Shown piece by piece: positions 53,910 through 62,304 of a stretch of 64,000 nt of DNA (position 1 is its first letter; every line of letters starts with the position of its first letter). Made by a program: the position numbers and the translations under genes. The stretch spans positions 3,285,149 to 3,349,148 of the forward strand of contig NZ_CP101166.1 of NCBI RefSeq assembly GCF_024298885.1, written 5' to 3'. The notes beneath the pieces were generated by a model that did not search any database, had not been told where the DNA came from, and was given only the letters and a program-made list of their open reading frames with translations. The stretch is from Haloglomus halophilum (lineage in GTDB: Archaea; Halobacteriota; Halobacteria; Halobacteriales; Haloarculaceae).

Positions 53910-54359
53910 TCAGTCCTTGTTCCGACCCGCGTACACGCCCTCGGCGCCCTCGGCCTCCGTCTGCGATGCGGGCTCGATGTCGGCACCGAAATCATCGATA
54001 CGGTCCCGGGCACCGTCGGTCCACTCGGTGAGCGCCTCGTGCATCCGCTCTCGAACCACCGGGAGCGGTGTCGGGCTGTACCGGTAGACATGGCCACCCT
54101 CCTCCAGCAGGACACGGCGTCGCTCGGCGAACCCGCGGTCCCGGAGCGTCCGGAGCGAGCGGTTCACGTTCGAGCGGTCACGACCCAGTTCCTCGGCCAC
54201 CTCGGCGGCCGAGCTATCGGGGACTCGCAACAGACCCAGATACGCGCTACTCTCGCTCGCCCGAAGCCCGAAGACGGCGCTCAGAACGGTCTCGAGGTCG
54301 GGGACCTCGACAGGCACTCTCTCGGCCGTCGTCTCGGGGCCGGGCTCGGATACGGTCAT
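53910..54359 (-). CDS. TrmB-like winged-helix regulator
   Basis: A 149-residue protein with a winged helix at about residues 28-92: LSAVFGLRASESSAYLGLLRVPDSS, then AAEVAEELGRDRSNVNRSLRTLRDRGFAERRRVLL (shown in part), and a wing EGGHVYRYSP. A helical tail follows. It lacks the C-terminal ligand domain of large TrmB proteins, as in the shorter haloarchaeal members. I chose the ATG at 54359 (MTVSEPG) over 54386; both are possible. It is probably a DNA-binding regulator; targets are unknown. Nearest neighbours are the small gene at 53573 and a lipoprotein gene. Confidence 0.75.
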   Translation of the reverse strand: MTVSEPGPETTAERVPVEVPDLETVLSAVFGLRASESSAYLGLLRVPDSSAAEVAEELGRDRSNVNRSLRTLRDRGFAERRRVLLEEGGHVYRYSPTPLPVVRERMHEALTEWTDGARDRIDDFGADIEPASQTEAEGAEGVYAGRNKD

Positions 54360-54447
54360 GTCCGTTACTCCGTCAGCACTGCTCAAACCAGTTTTCCGGG
54401 CTCAGTGGGGATTCTCACCCAAGAGTCTCTAGAATCTCGCCGCACTC

Positions 54448-55011
54448 TCAGCCGTCGCCCCAGCAGTGTAGTGTCCGCCCCGACTGCGGGCCGACCGTCG
54501 GTGTCGCGTCGAACCGCCCCTCCGCGCGGACCAGTCGGCCGTCGGTCAGGGCGTACCGGACCGGGATGTACGCCCCGTCACCGTGGACGATGGTGGCGGT
54601 GCGGTTCCCCTCGGCGGGGCCGCCGTACCACGTGTTCGTCCGCGAGGTGAGGGTGACACGGTAGCCATCCGCCGTCCGCGCGACGGAGACATCCGAGACG
54701 GACACGGTCACGCGCTTCGTTGCCTCGCGGAGCTGCTGGTTCCGGGACCACGCCTGCTCGAACGCGACCACGTACGCCCGGACGGACGACTCGGTCCAGT
54801 TCGCGGGCCGGTCGGGATACGGACTCGGGTTCACGTTGTCGCGGGTCGGGTCGGTGACGGACAGGCGCTGTTCGGTGCACTCGGTCGCGGTCGGCGTCGC
54901 GTCCGGGGTGCTGTCGGGTGACCCGGGCGCGCCGCCCCCGGGCAGGCCACCCACACAGCCCGCAAGCGCCACCGCGACGAGCAACACGAGCATCGACAGT
55001 CTGGAGGGCAT
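54448..55011 (-). CDS. Small lipoprotein, hypothetical
   Basis: A 187-residue protein beginning MPSRLSMLVLLVAVALAGC, a Sec-type signal peptide with an L-A-G-C lipobox, so it is probably a membrane-anchored exported protein. A Gly/Pro/Thr-rich linker follows, then a beta-rich domain with VTKRVTVSVSDVSVARTADGYRVTLTS (shown in part) and NTWYGGPAEGNRTATIVHGDG. An upstream in-frame start at 55116 would hide the signal peptide, so 55011 was chosen. Three lipoprotein genes of this kind lie in this part of the window. Function unknown. Confidence 0.65.
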   Translation of the reverse strand: MPSRLSMLVLLVAVALAGCVGGLPGGGAPGSPDSTPDATPTATECTEQRLSVTDPTRDNVNPSPYPDRPANWTESSVRAYVVAFEQAWSRNQQLREATKRVTVSVSDVSVARTADGYRVTLTSRTNTWYGGPAEGNRTATIVHGDGAYIPVRYALTDGRLVRAEGRFDATPTVGPQSGRTLHCWGDG

Positions 55012-55184
55012 TGGGGAATCACTGGCAGCGCGCTGGAAAAGGCCTTCAGGAGGCACAAACGGGCGTTTGTGCCATACCACTCGATAACCCGGTGGCATAT
55101 CCGGTACCCACCCCATACCATCTCTAAAAATAGTTTACTGGATGTAATTGGGCATGTAGGTGAGTAATGCGCGGTTTCTGAGCC

Positions 55185-55349
55185 CTATGCCATCGCCTCG
55201 AACGACTCCTCGCATACGTTGCAGTAGTGGATGGACTTGCAGAGCGACGGCCCTCGCGGGTGTTCGCGTGTCGTCTCCTCGGACCCGCAGTACGGGCAGG
55301 TCACCGGGTCGTCCGCCTCGATGTCGACGCTGGGGTCGAGCCGTCTCAT
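55185..55349 (-). CDS. PaaD-type zinc ribbon protein of phenylacetyl-CoA epoxidase operon
   Basis: A 54-residue protein that ends the paa operon. It contains TCPYCGSEETTREHP and LCKSIHYCNVCEESFEAM, a four-Cys zinc ribbon that in bacterial PaaD is the C-terminal part of the same polypeptide. Its start overlaps the paaD stop. In haloarchaea PaaD is commonly split in this way. It probably acts with PaaD in iron-sulfur or metal-centre assembly of the epoxidase. The start at 55349 is fixed by the overlap and by the length of the domain; the longer open frame to 55829 lies antiparallel to nothing real and reads as low-complexity Arg-rich sequence. Confidence 0.75.
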   Translation of the reverse strand: MRRLDPSVDIEADDPVTCPYCGSEETTREHPRGPSLCKSIHYCNVCEESFEAMA

Positions 55350-55801
55350 ATCGCCACCCCGAACTCGCGGAGCGCCTCGCGGCCGTCTTCGGTCACCATC
55401 TCCACACTCCACTCGGGCGACCACAGCAGGTTGACCAGTACGTCCTCGACGCCGTCGACGTTCTCGACTGCCCGCTCGACGCTGCTCAGCAGGTAATCGC
55501 GCGCCGGGCAGCCCGTGTACGTCAGCGTCATGTCCACGCGGGCCTCGCCGCTCGTGCGGTCCACGTACACGTCGTAGATGAGGCCGAGGTCGACGACGGA
55601 GACGGGCATCTCCGGGTCCTCCACCTCGTACAGGGCGTCCCAGACACGCGCCTCGATGCCGCTGGCGCCCTCGCCTGTCCGCGGGAGGTCCGGATGCCCG
55701 CCCCCGGAGCGGTACTCGGTGTACCCACAGTACCGCGGTTCGTCCTCGAACGTCTCGTCCGGGAGGGCGTCGCCGTCCTCCGGGCGCTCGGCGTCGCTCA
55801 T
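55346..55801 (-). CDS. paaD: PaaD N-terminal (DUF59/MIP18-like) subunit
   Basis: A 151-residue protein. After an acidic first 45 residues it has the DUF59/MIP18 core: VWDALYEVEDPEMPVSVVDLGLIYDVYVD (shown in part), then VDMTLTYTGCPARDYL, with the conserved DPE, DLGLIY and T-x-x-C-P elements. PaaD is needed for activity of the phenylacetyl-CoA epoxidase, probably by helping to mature or deliver its metal centre. It overlaps paaC by 4 bases and the zinc ribbon gene by 4 bases. The zinc ribbon that belongs to the C-terminus of bacterial PaaD is encoded separately. Confidence 0.85.
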   Translation of the reverse strand: MSDAERPEDGDALPDETFEDEPRYCGYTEYRSGGGHPDLPRTGEGASGIEARVWDALYEVEDPEMPVSVVDLGLIYDVYVDRTSGEARVDMTLTYTGCPARDYLLSSVERAVENVDGVEDVLVNLLWSPEWSVEMVTEDGREALREFGVAI

Positions 55802-56721
55802 CGTGGCGCACCTCCGTCACCGTCGGCATCGTCCGGGTCGGCCATCAGCCGCGGTGCTTCCCGGCGGTCGAGTTGTCGGTAGGTGAACGTCAGCTCGTCG
55901 TAGAGGTCCGGCCACGCGTCGGTGTGACTCCCGTCGCGGCCCCGCTCGGCCGGCAGGAGCGTGTCGACCGCCTCCGGATGGGCGTCCGGCGCGACCGGAA
56001 CGGTGAACCCGAGGGCCTCCAGTTCGGGCACCACCGCGTCGAGCCACGCCTCGCGGAGTTCCGAGAGCGGTGTCGGACGCACGCCGAGTTCGACGATGTC
56101 GGGCTCGTACACCGTCGGCGCGAACAGCGTCAGCGCGTGCGGGAACAGGCGGTCGAGTGCCTCCTGTACCCGCCGGTGGCCGTTCGCCGGGTCGCCGTCG
56201 ACAGCGCCGGTAGCCAGCCGCTCCAGCCAGTTGCGGGCGTGCTCGCGGTGGTAGTGCTCCTCGCCCTGGACCTTGCCGACGCGGTCGGCGATGCGGGGGT
56301 ACTCCGTCTCCGTCAGGGCGTCGAGGCGGAGATGCTCGAACTCGTCGTAGAGGAACCCACGGACGATGGCGTCGGCCCAGTCACCGGTGTCGAAGGGGAG
56401 CTCCACCAGCGTCGCGTGCCGGAAGTCCTCGGGCGGGCGCTCCCAGATGAGCTCCGATTCCGTGTAGCCGAAGTCCTCCAGCAGGTCGTACCAGAGCCGC
56501 GCGTGGCCGAGTTCGTCCTGTGCGATGTTCGCGACCGCGAGGTCGCTCTCCAGGGTGGGCCCGCGGACCTGCCACTCCGTGTATCGCTCGGCGAGGACGA
56601 ACTCGTCGTCGGCGAGCGCGCGCAGGCAGGCCTCCACGGCCGCCTGCTCGCGCTCGGAGAGCTCGTCGGGGCCGCCGAGCGCGTACTCGCGGTCCCACGG
56701 GAGCGTCTCGTCGGTCGCCAT
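55798..56721 (-). CDS. paaC: Phenylacetyl-CoA epoxidase structural subunit PaaC
   Basis: A 307-residue ferritin-like protein. It has LADDEFVLAERYTEWQVRGPTLESDLAVANIAQDELGHARLWYDLLED (in part), the four-helix-bundle motif with E-x-x-H-like residues, and YLPRIADRV-like and GEEHYHREHARNWLERLAT further along, and the C-terminal VPVAPDAHPEAVDTLLP. In the known PaaABC complex PaaC is the structural partner of the catalytic PaaA. It overlaps paaB by one base and paaD by 4 bases, so the operon is translationally coupled. Confidence 0.88.
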   Translation of the reverse strand: MATDETLPWDREYALGGPDELSEREQAAVEACLRALADDEFVLAERYTEWQVRGPTLESDLAVANIAQDELGHARLWYDLLEDFGYTESELIWERPPEDFRHATLVELPFDTGDWADAIVRGFLYDEFEHLRLDALTETEYPRIADRVGKVQGEEHYHREHARNWLERLATGAVDGDPANGHRRVQEALDRLFPHALTLFAPTVYEPDIVELGVRPTPLSELREAWLDAVVPELEALGFTVPVAPDAHPEAVDTLLPAERGRDGSHTDAWPDLYDELTFTYRQLDRREAPRLMADPDDADGDGGAPR

Positions 56722-57071
56722 CAGTCGTCACCTCCGTCATCGCCCGCGGCGCTCGGCCGCCGGCGCCGTGACTCGGCCTCGGCCTGCTCGGCCTCGCTGG
56801 CCTCGATCTCCTCGGCCATCCGGCCCGTCGAGTAGTTGGTCGCCCAGCGGTACTCCTTCTGGGTGGTGCCCCCCATCGCGACGCCGGGGTCGTCGGCGTC
56901 GACCTCGGATATCTCCGCCTTCGGGACGACCCACAGCGAGTTCGCCGGCTTCCGCCGGGCGTGGGCCACCTGCGCGAACATGCGGGCCATCTCCGCGTCG
57001 GGCGCGTGGACGTTCCCGACGTGCGTGTGGTAGTCCGTCTCCGTCTCCTGGCGGAACACTTCGAATATCAT
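56721..57071 (-). CDS. paaB: Phenylacetyl-CoA epoxidase subunit PaaB
   Basis: A 116-residue protein starting MIFEVFRQETETDYHTHVGNVHAPD, then AEMARMFAQVAHARRKPANSLWVVPKAEI. This is the single-domain PaaB, a small subunit that bridges PaaAC heterodimers in the epoxidase. A disordered charged tail follows. It starts two bases after the paaA stop and its stop overlaps the paaC start. Confidence 0.88.
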   Translation of the reverse strand: MIFEVFRQETETDYHTHVGNVHAPDAEMARMFAQVAHARRKPANSLWVVPKAEISEVDADDPGVAMGGTTQKEYRWATNYSTGRMAEEIEASEAEQAEAESRRRRPSAAGDDGGDD

Positions 57072-57073
57072 GG

Positions 57074-58009
57074 TCAGTCGGCTGTCGCGGGCTGCCCGCC
57101 CGTGGGGGTGCTCTCGATGGCCTCACGAACCCACTCGACGGCGTCCTGGCTCCGCCGGCGCTTCGCTATCTGGCCGCGGCCGGTCGGCAACTCGTTGCGC
57201 GCGACGGTGAAGAACTCGTCCCAGTCGAGGTCCTCCTCGTACACCTCGTAGTGGTCCTCGGATTCGTGGTACTCGACGCGCGGGTACTCGGGAATCTCGA
57301 GGCCGTACTTCTCGGCCTTCGGGAGGTAGGCGTTGAGGAAGGCGTTGCGGAGTGCGTCGTTGCTCATCGTCTTCAGCCCGACCGTCTGCGAGAAGTCGTC
57401 GTGCGTCGACTGGTCGTCCGTCGGCCCGAAGAACTGCAGGATGCGGGGCCACCACTTCTCGAAGGCCTCCTGCAGTTTCTCCTGGTCGCGTCGGGTCCCG
57501 TTGGCCAGCTCCCGGAGGATGTCCTCGCCGTGCTTGATGTGGAACCCCTCCTCGAAGCAGATCTTGTCGATGGCGTGGGCGTACGGCTCCCAGGAGGTCC
57601 GCTTGAGCGACGCCTGCCGGCGCATCGCTGCGCCGTCGACGAAGAACATTATCATCGGCAGCTCGTACCAGTTGTCCAGCGGGTAGTGGAAGCAGTTGAG
57701 GAACTTCCCCTTCCCGTTCGCGAGTTCATCGAGCATCTCCTCGCGGGTCTTCACGCCGAGGTTCTCGGCCGCGCGGTAGAGCAACTGGCCGTGGCCGATC
57801 TCGTCCTGTACCTGCGCGCTGACCGCCAGCTTCCGGTCCAGGCTGGGCGCCTGCCGGATGAACGGGCGCTCGATGTACGCGCCCATGATCTCGCTGTTGG
57901 CGTGGAACTGGATCATCCGCGTCGCCGCCTCGCGGTACTCCAGTGGCATCTCGTCCGTGGGCCCGAACTGCCGGGGGCCCGCCCGCTCTTCAACCGTGGG
58001 CAGGTCCAT
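57074..58009 (-). CDS. paaA: Phenylacetyl-CoA epoxidase catalytic subunit PaaA
   Basis: A 311-residue ferritin-like diiron protein. Conserved regions are HANSEIMGAYIERPFIRQAPSLDRKLAVSAQVQDEIGHGQLLYRAAENLG (in part; iron ligands in the E-x-x-H motif), and ICFEEGFHIKHGEDIL with a second E-x-x-H. It catalyses epoxidation of phenylacetyl-CoA at the aromatic ring, the first oxidative step of the aerobic hybrid phenylacetate pathway in the cytoplasm. It is the first gene of the operon paaA-B-C-D-zinc ribbon. The reductase PaaE is not found in the window, so electrons would come from another gene. The start gives the family's usual length, and the adjacent HTH gene is divergent. Confidence 0.9.
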   Translation of the reverse strand: MDLPTVEERAGPRQFGPTDEMPLEYREAATRMIQFHANSEIMGAYIERPFIRQAPSLDRKLAVSAQVQDEIGHGQLLYRAAENLGVKTREEMLDELANGKGKFLNCFHYPLDNWYELPMIMFFVDGAAMRRQASLKRTSWEPYAHAIDKICFEEGFHIKHGEDILRELANGTRRDQEKLQEAFEKWWPRILQFFGPTDDQSTHDDFSQTVGLKTMSNDALRNAFLNAYLPKAEKYGLEIPEYPRVEYHESEDHYEVYEEDLDWDEFFTVARNELPTGRGQIAKRRRSQDAVEWVREAIESTPTGGQPATAD

Positions 58010-58060
58010 ACCGGCATCTATTTATGCTGGAAACGAACCGGTTGGCCCGTCCATGGGGCG

Positions 58061-58069
58061 GTTTTAAAT
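58061..58069. promoter_or_regulatory. TATA-like palindrome between paaA and the HTH gene
   Basis: gttttaaat contains the palindrome TTTAAA. For the HTH gene on the + strand it is about 29 bases before the ATG (leaderless spacing). For paaA on the minus strand it would give a leader of about 29 bases. It may serve one or both divergent genes. Confidence 0.35.
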
Positions 58070-58093
58070 GTCTACGCCACGTTACCGTGCCGC

Positions 58094-58732
58094 ATGCGCC
58101 CGGAGTGTCTCGTCGTCGAGTTCCGGGTCACCGGCGACGACTGCCCGCTCGCGGAGGCCTCCCGAGCGGCGGACGCGACGGTCGACGCCGCGCCGCCGCT
58201 CGCCCGGAGGGACGGGAACAGCCTCCTCCGTGCGAGTACGCCGAGCGAGGCCGTCGGCGACCTGCTCGACGAGGACGACCGGGTGCGCTACCTCCACGGG
58301 TCGCAGGTCGACGGCCGCTGGAACTACCGCTGCCTCTCGAAGGACCCCTGTGTCGTTCACGACCTGGTCGACGTGGGGTTCCTGGTCGAGTCCGTCCACC
58401 ACCACGAGGGTATCGAGCGCCACGTCGGCGCCGTGGTGGGATACGACGTGCTCGATAGCGTTCTCGAGGCGGCCGGCGACCGCGTCGGCGTCTCGCTCGA
58501 ACGCGTCACGACGCTGGGAGAGGAGGGGGACGTCCCCATCGCGCAACGGTGGGACCTCACGCCCGCTCAGGAGGAGGCCGTTCGCGCCGCGCTGGCCGCG
58601 GGCTACTTCACCGTGCCACGGAGCGCGACAGCGGCCGAGGTGGCCGAAACGCTGGACATCTCGAAGTCGGCGTTCCTGGAGCGTCTCCGGCGTGGACAGG
58701 GGTCGCTGTTCGCGCAACTGTTCGGCGAGTGA
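58094..58732 (+). CDS. Bat-type HTH regulator (HTH_10), likely paa regulator
   Basis: A 212-residue protein. The C-terminal 60 residues are the bacterio-opsin-activator HTH: DLTPAQEEAVRAALAAGYFTVPRSATAAEVAETLDISKSAFLERLRRG (in part), ending in FAQLF, the hallmark of HTH_10. The N-terminal domain (MRPECLVVEFRVTGDDCPLAEA) is the associated ligand-domain-like segment of haloarchaeal Bat-family proteins. It is divergent from paaA with 84 bases between starts, so it is likely to regulate the paa operon, although this is inferred from position. The frame is open upstream, but the ATG at 58094 is preceded at the right distance by a TATA-like box. Confidence 0.85.
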   Translation: MRPECLVVEFRVTGDDCPLAEASRAADATVDAAPPLARRDGNSLLRASTPSEAVGDLLDEDDRVRYLHGSQVDGRWNYRCLSKDPCVVHDLVDVGFLVESVHHHEGIERHVGAVVGYDVLDSVLEAAGDRVGVSLERVTTLGEEGDVPIAQRWDLTPAQEEAVRAALAAGYFTVPRSATAAEVAETLDISKSAFLERLRRGQGSLFAQLFGE

Positions 58733-58812
58733 CGCCGGGCGACACCCGAATCTGTGGGCCGACGACCACGTTCGCCGATAGTTTCAATGTCGCAGTCGGT
58801 GATACTCGGCCT

Positions 58813-59370
58813 ATGCGAGGCCAGGGTGGTGGTGAACGGGCGGTGTCACCGGTCATCGGCGTGATACTGATGGTGGCGATAACGGTCATCCTGGCTGCAC
58901 TGGTCGGCACCCTCGTCCTCGGCCTCGGCGACAAGACCGGGCAGTCGGGGCCGACGATATCGGTCTCGGCGGAGCCGCTGGAGGCTGGGGGGAGTCCGGG
59001 CCAGGTGGTGCGGTTCGTCCACGAGACCGGTGACCCGGTCGATGTCTCGGAGCTGGAGTTCGTGGTCACGCTGGAGGCGACCGGTGCCAGCACTCGACTC
59101 GTCGACCTGCCCGTCTCGTCGAACACCATCGGCCCGTCGAACGTCGAGGGTGACGACCTCCTTTCGAAGCAGTCCGGCGACACGACGGGCGCCATCTCGT
59201 CTAAATCCCCCGACACGGACGGTACGTGGAGCAGTGGGGGGTTCGTCAGGTTCCGCATCAAGGAGACCGACGACGGCTACGTGATGAGCCCCGGGGACGA
59301 GGTGACCGTCCGCATCGTCCACACCGGTTCGGGACAGGTCCTCGTCGAGCGGACGCTGGCCGCGACCTGA
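58813..59370 (+). CDS. Archaeal type IV pilin-like protein
   Basis: A 185-residue protein whose N-terminus is MRGQGGGERAVSPVIGVILMVAITVILAALVG (in part), the class III-type leader with AVSPVIG just after the charged residues and a hydrophobic helix, as in haloarchaeal pilins (archaeal Type IV pilin N-terminal domain). The rest is a beta-rich domain typical of the exposed part. It would be processed by a prepilin peptidase and form or cap an adhesion filament at the cell surface. It is not in a pilus operon here; neighbours are the paa regulator and a MaoC-type gene. Confidence 0.85.
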   Translation: MRGQGGGERAVSPVIGVILMVAITVILAALVGTLVLGLGDKTGQSGPTISVSAEPLEAGGSPGQVVRFVHETGDPVDVSELEFVVTLEATGASTRLVDLPVSSNTIGPSNVEGDDLLSKQSGDTTGAISSKSPDTDGTWSSGGFVRFRIKETDDGYVMSPGDEVTVRIVHTGSGQVLVERTLAAT

Positions 59371-59416
59371 CACCCGACGCCACGGACGGCCCCGGTGGAC
59401 CGTCGATGGGCCCGGT

Positions 59417-59881
59417 CTACGACTCCCGCCGCTTGAACAGGAACTTCATGTCCCCCTCGAACACCGACTCGTCGTCCTGATTGGTCATCGACGTGTCGAT
59501 GACGACCAGCCCAACGTCGTCTCGCGAATCCAGTTCCCGCTTCGTCGTACACTCGAAGGTGGCGCTCACGGTGTCGCCGATGTAGACGGGGTTCGGGATG
59601 TCCATGTAGTTCATCCCGATGAACGCCTCGACCGTTCGCTCGACGAACCCACAGCGCTGGACGAAGCCGGTGGCGAGGATGAACGTCATCGGTCCCTGGG
59701 CGATGCGCTCGCCGTAGGTCCCGTCCTGCGAGTACTCCTTGTTGGTGTGGAGTTCGGTCCAGTCGCCGGTGAACATGGAGTGGAAGACGAAGTCCGTCTC
59801 CGTCACCGTGCGGCCGGCGCTCTCGAACGTCTTGCCCTCCGCCATGTCCTCGAAGTGGTGCGGCTCGTAACTGTACGGCAT
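59417..59881 (-). CDS. MaoC-family (R)-specific enoyl-CoA hydratase-like protein
   Basis: A 154-residue single hot-dog-fold protein. Conserved elements are GRTVTETDFVFHSMFTGDWTELHTNKEYSQ (in part), with the hydratase D...H pair (D-W-x-x-L-H), then GERIAQGPMTFILATGFVQRCG. MaoC proteins hydrate or dehydrate enoyl-CoA or oxepin-CoA intermediates. Its position two genes away from the paa operon suggests a role in phenylacetate degradation beyond the epoxidase, such as the ring-opening steps carried out by PaaZ and its relatives, or in another acyl-CoA pathway. The flanking histidine kinase is divergent. Confidence 0.8.
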   Translation of the reverse strand: MPYSYEPHHFEDMAEGKTFESAGRTVTETDFVFHSMFTGDWTELHTNKEYSQDGTYGERIAQGPMTFILATGFVQRCGFVERTVEAFIGMNYMDIPNPVYIGDTVSATFECTTKRELDSRDDVGLVVIDTSMTNQDDESVFEGDMKFLFKRRES

Positions 59882-59933
59882 ACGCTACCGTGTCACAGTT
59901 CCGAGTGAAATATTTGCCGGCGAGTTCTCGGTC

Positions 59934-61508
59934 GTGTCCTCGTCGGACAGAGCGTTATATGCCTGGCAGCCGAAGGCGCGGTATGCAGCGTACCGAGGGT
60001 GGGAGCTGGTGACTGGCGAGACGCGTGAGGTGCCGGATGCCGGGGAGATTCTGGACCGGATGTCGGATGCCTTCCTGGCGCTCGACGAGGACTGGCGGTT
60101 CAGCTACCTGAACGAGCGGGCGCGGGACCTGATCTGCGAGGCAGCCGGCATCGAGGCGACGGTGGCGGAGCTCCGGGGTCGCCACATCTGGAACGTGGTC
60201 CCGGCCGCCGAGGACACCATCTTCGCCGAGCAGTACGTGCGGGCCGCCGAGACCGGCGAGTCGGTGAGTTTCAAGGCCGAGTACGGGCCCATCGACACCT
60301 GGTTCGAGGTCCGCGTATATCCCTCCGAGAGCGGCCTCTCCGTCTACCTCCGCGACATCTCCGACCGAAAGCGTCGCGAGGAACGCCGCGAGCGCGACCG
60401 GCAGGCCCTCCAGTCGCTGTATCGCATCGCGGCCGACGCCGAGCGCTCGTTCGACGAGAAGGTCGACGATGTCCTCGAACTGGGCTGTGACTACCTCGAT
60501 GTCCCGTTCGGGATGGTCAACGAGCTGACCGACGAGGGCCAGACCGTCGCCTACGCGCACGGGACGCCGGCGGGGCTGCGTCCGGGCGAGAGCATGCCCA
60601 GAGACGAGGCGTACTGCAAGGAGACCGTGGAGACCGACGACCTGCTGGCGATCGTCGACGCCGTCGAGGAGGGCTGGGGTGACGACCCCGCGTACGCGAA
60701 GCACGGACTCGGCTGCTACATCGGCGGCCGGATCGAAGTCGACGACGATGTCGACCGCACCCTCTGCTTCGCCGGCCCGTCCCCTCGCGAGTCATCGTTC
60801 ACGCCGACCGAGGAGACCGTGATGGAACTGCTGACCCAGTGGCTCACCTACGAGTTCAGCCGGCGGACCGACCGCCGTGAACTCGAACGGAAGAACGAGC
60901 GGCTGGAGAACTTCGCCTCCGTCGTCTCGCACGACCTTCGGAACCCGCTCGCCATCGCGAAGGGCCGCCTGGGCTTCCTCGACGAGGACGCACCCACCGA
61001 GCACGTTTCTGTCGTCGCCGATGCCCTCGACCGCATGGAGTCGCTCATCGACGACCTCTCGACGCTCGCGCGGCAGGGTGAGATCATCGACGAGCGGCGG
61101 GCAGTCGACCTGTCGACGGTCGTCTCCGACGCCTGGGGCGCGGTCCCGACGCCGGAGGCGACCCTGGACCGTCAGGGCGACCTGACGCTCCACGCCGACG
61201 AGAGTCGGCTCCGGCAGGCGCTCGAGAACCTGTTCACCAACGCGGTGGAACACGGGGGCGACGACGTCCGCGTCACCGTCGCCGTCACGGACGGAGGCTT
61301 CTACGTCGCCGACGACGGACCGGGTATCCCGCCCGAGCAGCGTGAGAACGTGTTCCGGATGGGGTACACCACCGACGACGACGGCTCCGGCATCGGGATG
61401 GCCATCGTCCGGGAGGTGGTCGAGGCCCACGGCTGGTCCATCGCCGTCGGCGAGAGCGCGTCCGGCGGCGCCCGCTTCGACGTGACCGGCGTCGAACCCC
61501 TGGAATAG
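59934..61508 (+). CDS. PAS-GAF histidine kinase
   Basis: A 524-residue protein. Residues about 40-145 form a PAS domain (MSDAFLALDEDWRFSYLN...), about 160-300 a GAF-type domain (LYRIAADAERSFDEKVDDVLELGCDYLDVPFGMVN, in part). The HisKA phosphoacceptor is VVSHDLRNPLAIA with H333, and the catalytic ATPase has N box NLFTNAVEHG, G1 DDGPGIPP and G2 GSGIGMAIV. No membrane segment is visible, so it is probably cytoplasmic and senses an internal signal. The annotated start is a GTG at 59934; an ATG at 60060 would remove the first 42 residues. No response regulator is next to it, as is frequent in haloarchaea. Confidence 0.85.
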   Translation: MSSSDRALYAWQPKARYAAYRGWELVTGETREVPDAGEILDRMSDAFLALDEDWRFSYLNERARDLICEAAGIEATVAELRGRHIWNVVPAAEDTIFAEQYVRAAETGESVSFKAEYGPIDTWFEVRVYPSESGLSVYLRDISDRKRREERRERDRQALQSLYRIAADAERSFDEKVDDVLELGCDYLDVPFGMVNELTDEGQTVAYAHGTPAGLRPGESMPRDEAYCKETVETDDLLAIVDAVEEGWGDDPAYAKHGLGCYIGGRIEVDDDVDRTLCFAGPSPRESSFTPTEETVMELLTQWLTYEFSRRTDRRELERKNERLENFASVVSHDLRNPLAIAKGRLGFLDEDAPTEHVSVVADALDRMESLIDDLSTLARQGEIIDERRAVDLSTVVSDAWGAVPTPEATLDRQGDLTLHADESRLRQALENLFTNAVEHGGDDVRVTVAVTDGGFYVADDGPGIPPEQRENVFRMGYTTDDDGSGIGMAIVREVVEAHGWSIAVGESASGGARFDVTGVEPLE

Positions 61509-61571
61509 TCCGCCTTCGGTCGACCGCTCGCCGCCGACAGAACCACGTCCCGTGCGCCCTTGCGTCCGGAT

Positions 61572-62252
61572 ATGTGCGGCCGCACCTCGCTGTTCCCCTC
61601 GCTCGAGGAACTCGAAGCTCGGCTCGACGCTACTACCCACGCCGACCCGGACGCGTACGAACCTCGGTACAACGTCGCCCCGCAGGACGACATCGAGGTC
61701 GTCACGGGCGCCGACCCGGACACCATCGAGCGCCACCACTGGGGGCTCCTGCCGGAGTGGGCCGACGGCCCCGGCGACGGGTTCATGAACGCCCGCGCCG
61801 AGACCGTCGCGGAGAAACCGGCTTTCAGCGAGTCGTGGACCGAGCGCCCCTGCCTCGTCCCGTCCTCGGGCTTCTACGAGTGGAAGGAGGCCGGCCACGG
61901 GACGGAACCGTGCCGCGTCCACCGCCCGGACGACCTGCTGCTGCTGGGCGGTGTCTGGCGCGAGTGGCAGGGCGAGAACCGAACCCTCCGGAGTGTCACG
62001 GTCCTCACGACCGAGCCGAACGACCTGATGCGCGACCTCCACGACCGGATGCCGGTCGTCCTGCGTCCGGGCGAGGAGACGACGTGGCTCCACGGCGACC
62101 CCGCGGAACGAGCCGACCTCTGCCGACCGTATCCCGACGACGACCTGGAGGCCTACCGCATCGGGACGGCCGTCAACGACCCGTCGAACGATTATCGCAG
62201 TATCATCGAGCGCGACGACACCGAGCAGTCGGGGCTCAGAGAGTTCGTCTGA
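61572..62252 (+). CDS. SRAP domain protein (YedK/HMCES-like)
   Basis: A 226-residue protein starting MCGRTSLFPSLEELEARL. The catalytic Cys2 after removal of Met, then PRYNVAPQDDIEV, RHHWGLLPEWADG, NARAETVAEKPAF, PSSGFYEWKE and HDRMPVVLRPGEE are the SRAP family motifs. SRAP proteins form a covalent thiazolidine with abasic sites in single-stranded DNA and shield them during replication. The expected conserved Asn and Glu occur in the NARAETV segment, and the His in HDRMPVVL. The converging lipoprotein gene ends 52 bases away. Confidence 0.9.
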   Translation: MCGRTSLFPSLEELEARLDATTHADPDAYEPRYNVAPQDDIEVVTGADPDTIERHHWGLLPEWADGPGDGFMNARAETVAEKPAFSESWTERPCLVPSSGFYEWKEAGHGTEPCRVHRPDDLLLLGGVWREWQGENRTLRSVTVLTTEPNDLMRDLHDRMPVVLRPGEETTWLHGDPAERADLCRPYPDDDLEAYRIGTAVNDPSNDYRSIIERDDTEQSGLREFV

Positions 62253-62304
62253 GCGGCGGGCCGACCGGTCACGGTATGGGGCCGTCGCAGCGGGTCGCGG
62301 CCGC

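Noticed and set aside
56525-58732. A 735-codon open frame antisense to paaA-paaC
   Set aside because: It is opposite well-supported paa genes. Only its 3' end is real: it shares the frame of the HTH regulator, which starts at 58094.
60792-62093. A 433-codon open frame antisense to the histidine kinase and SRAP genes
   Set aside because: Its two halves lie opposite two unrelated, well-supported genes, so it is a shadow frame.
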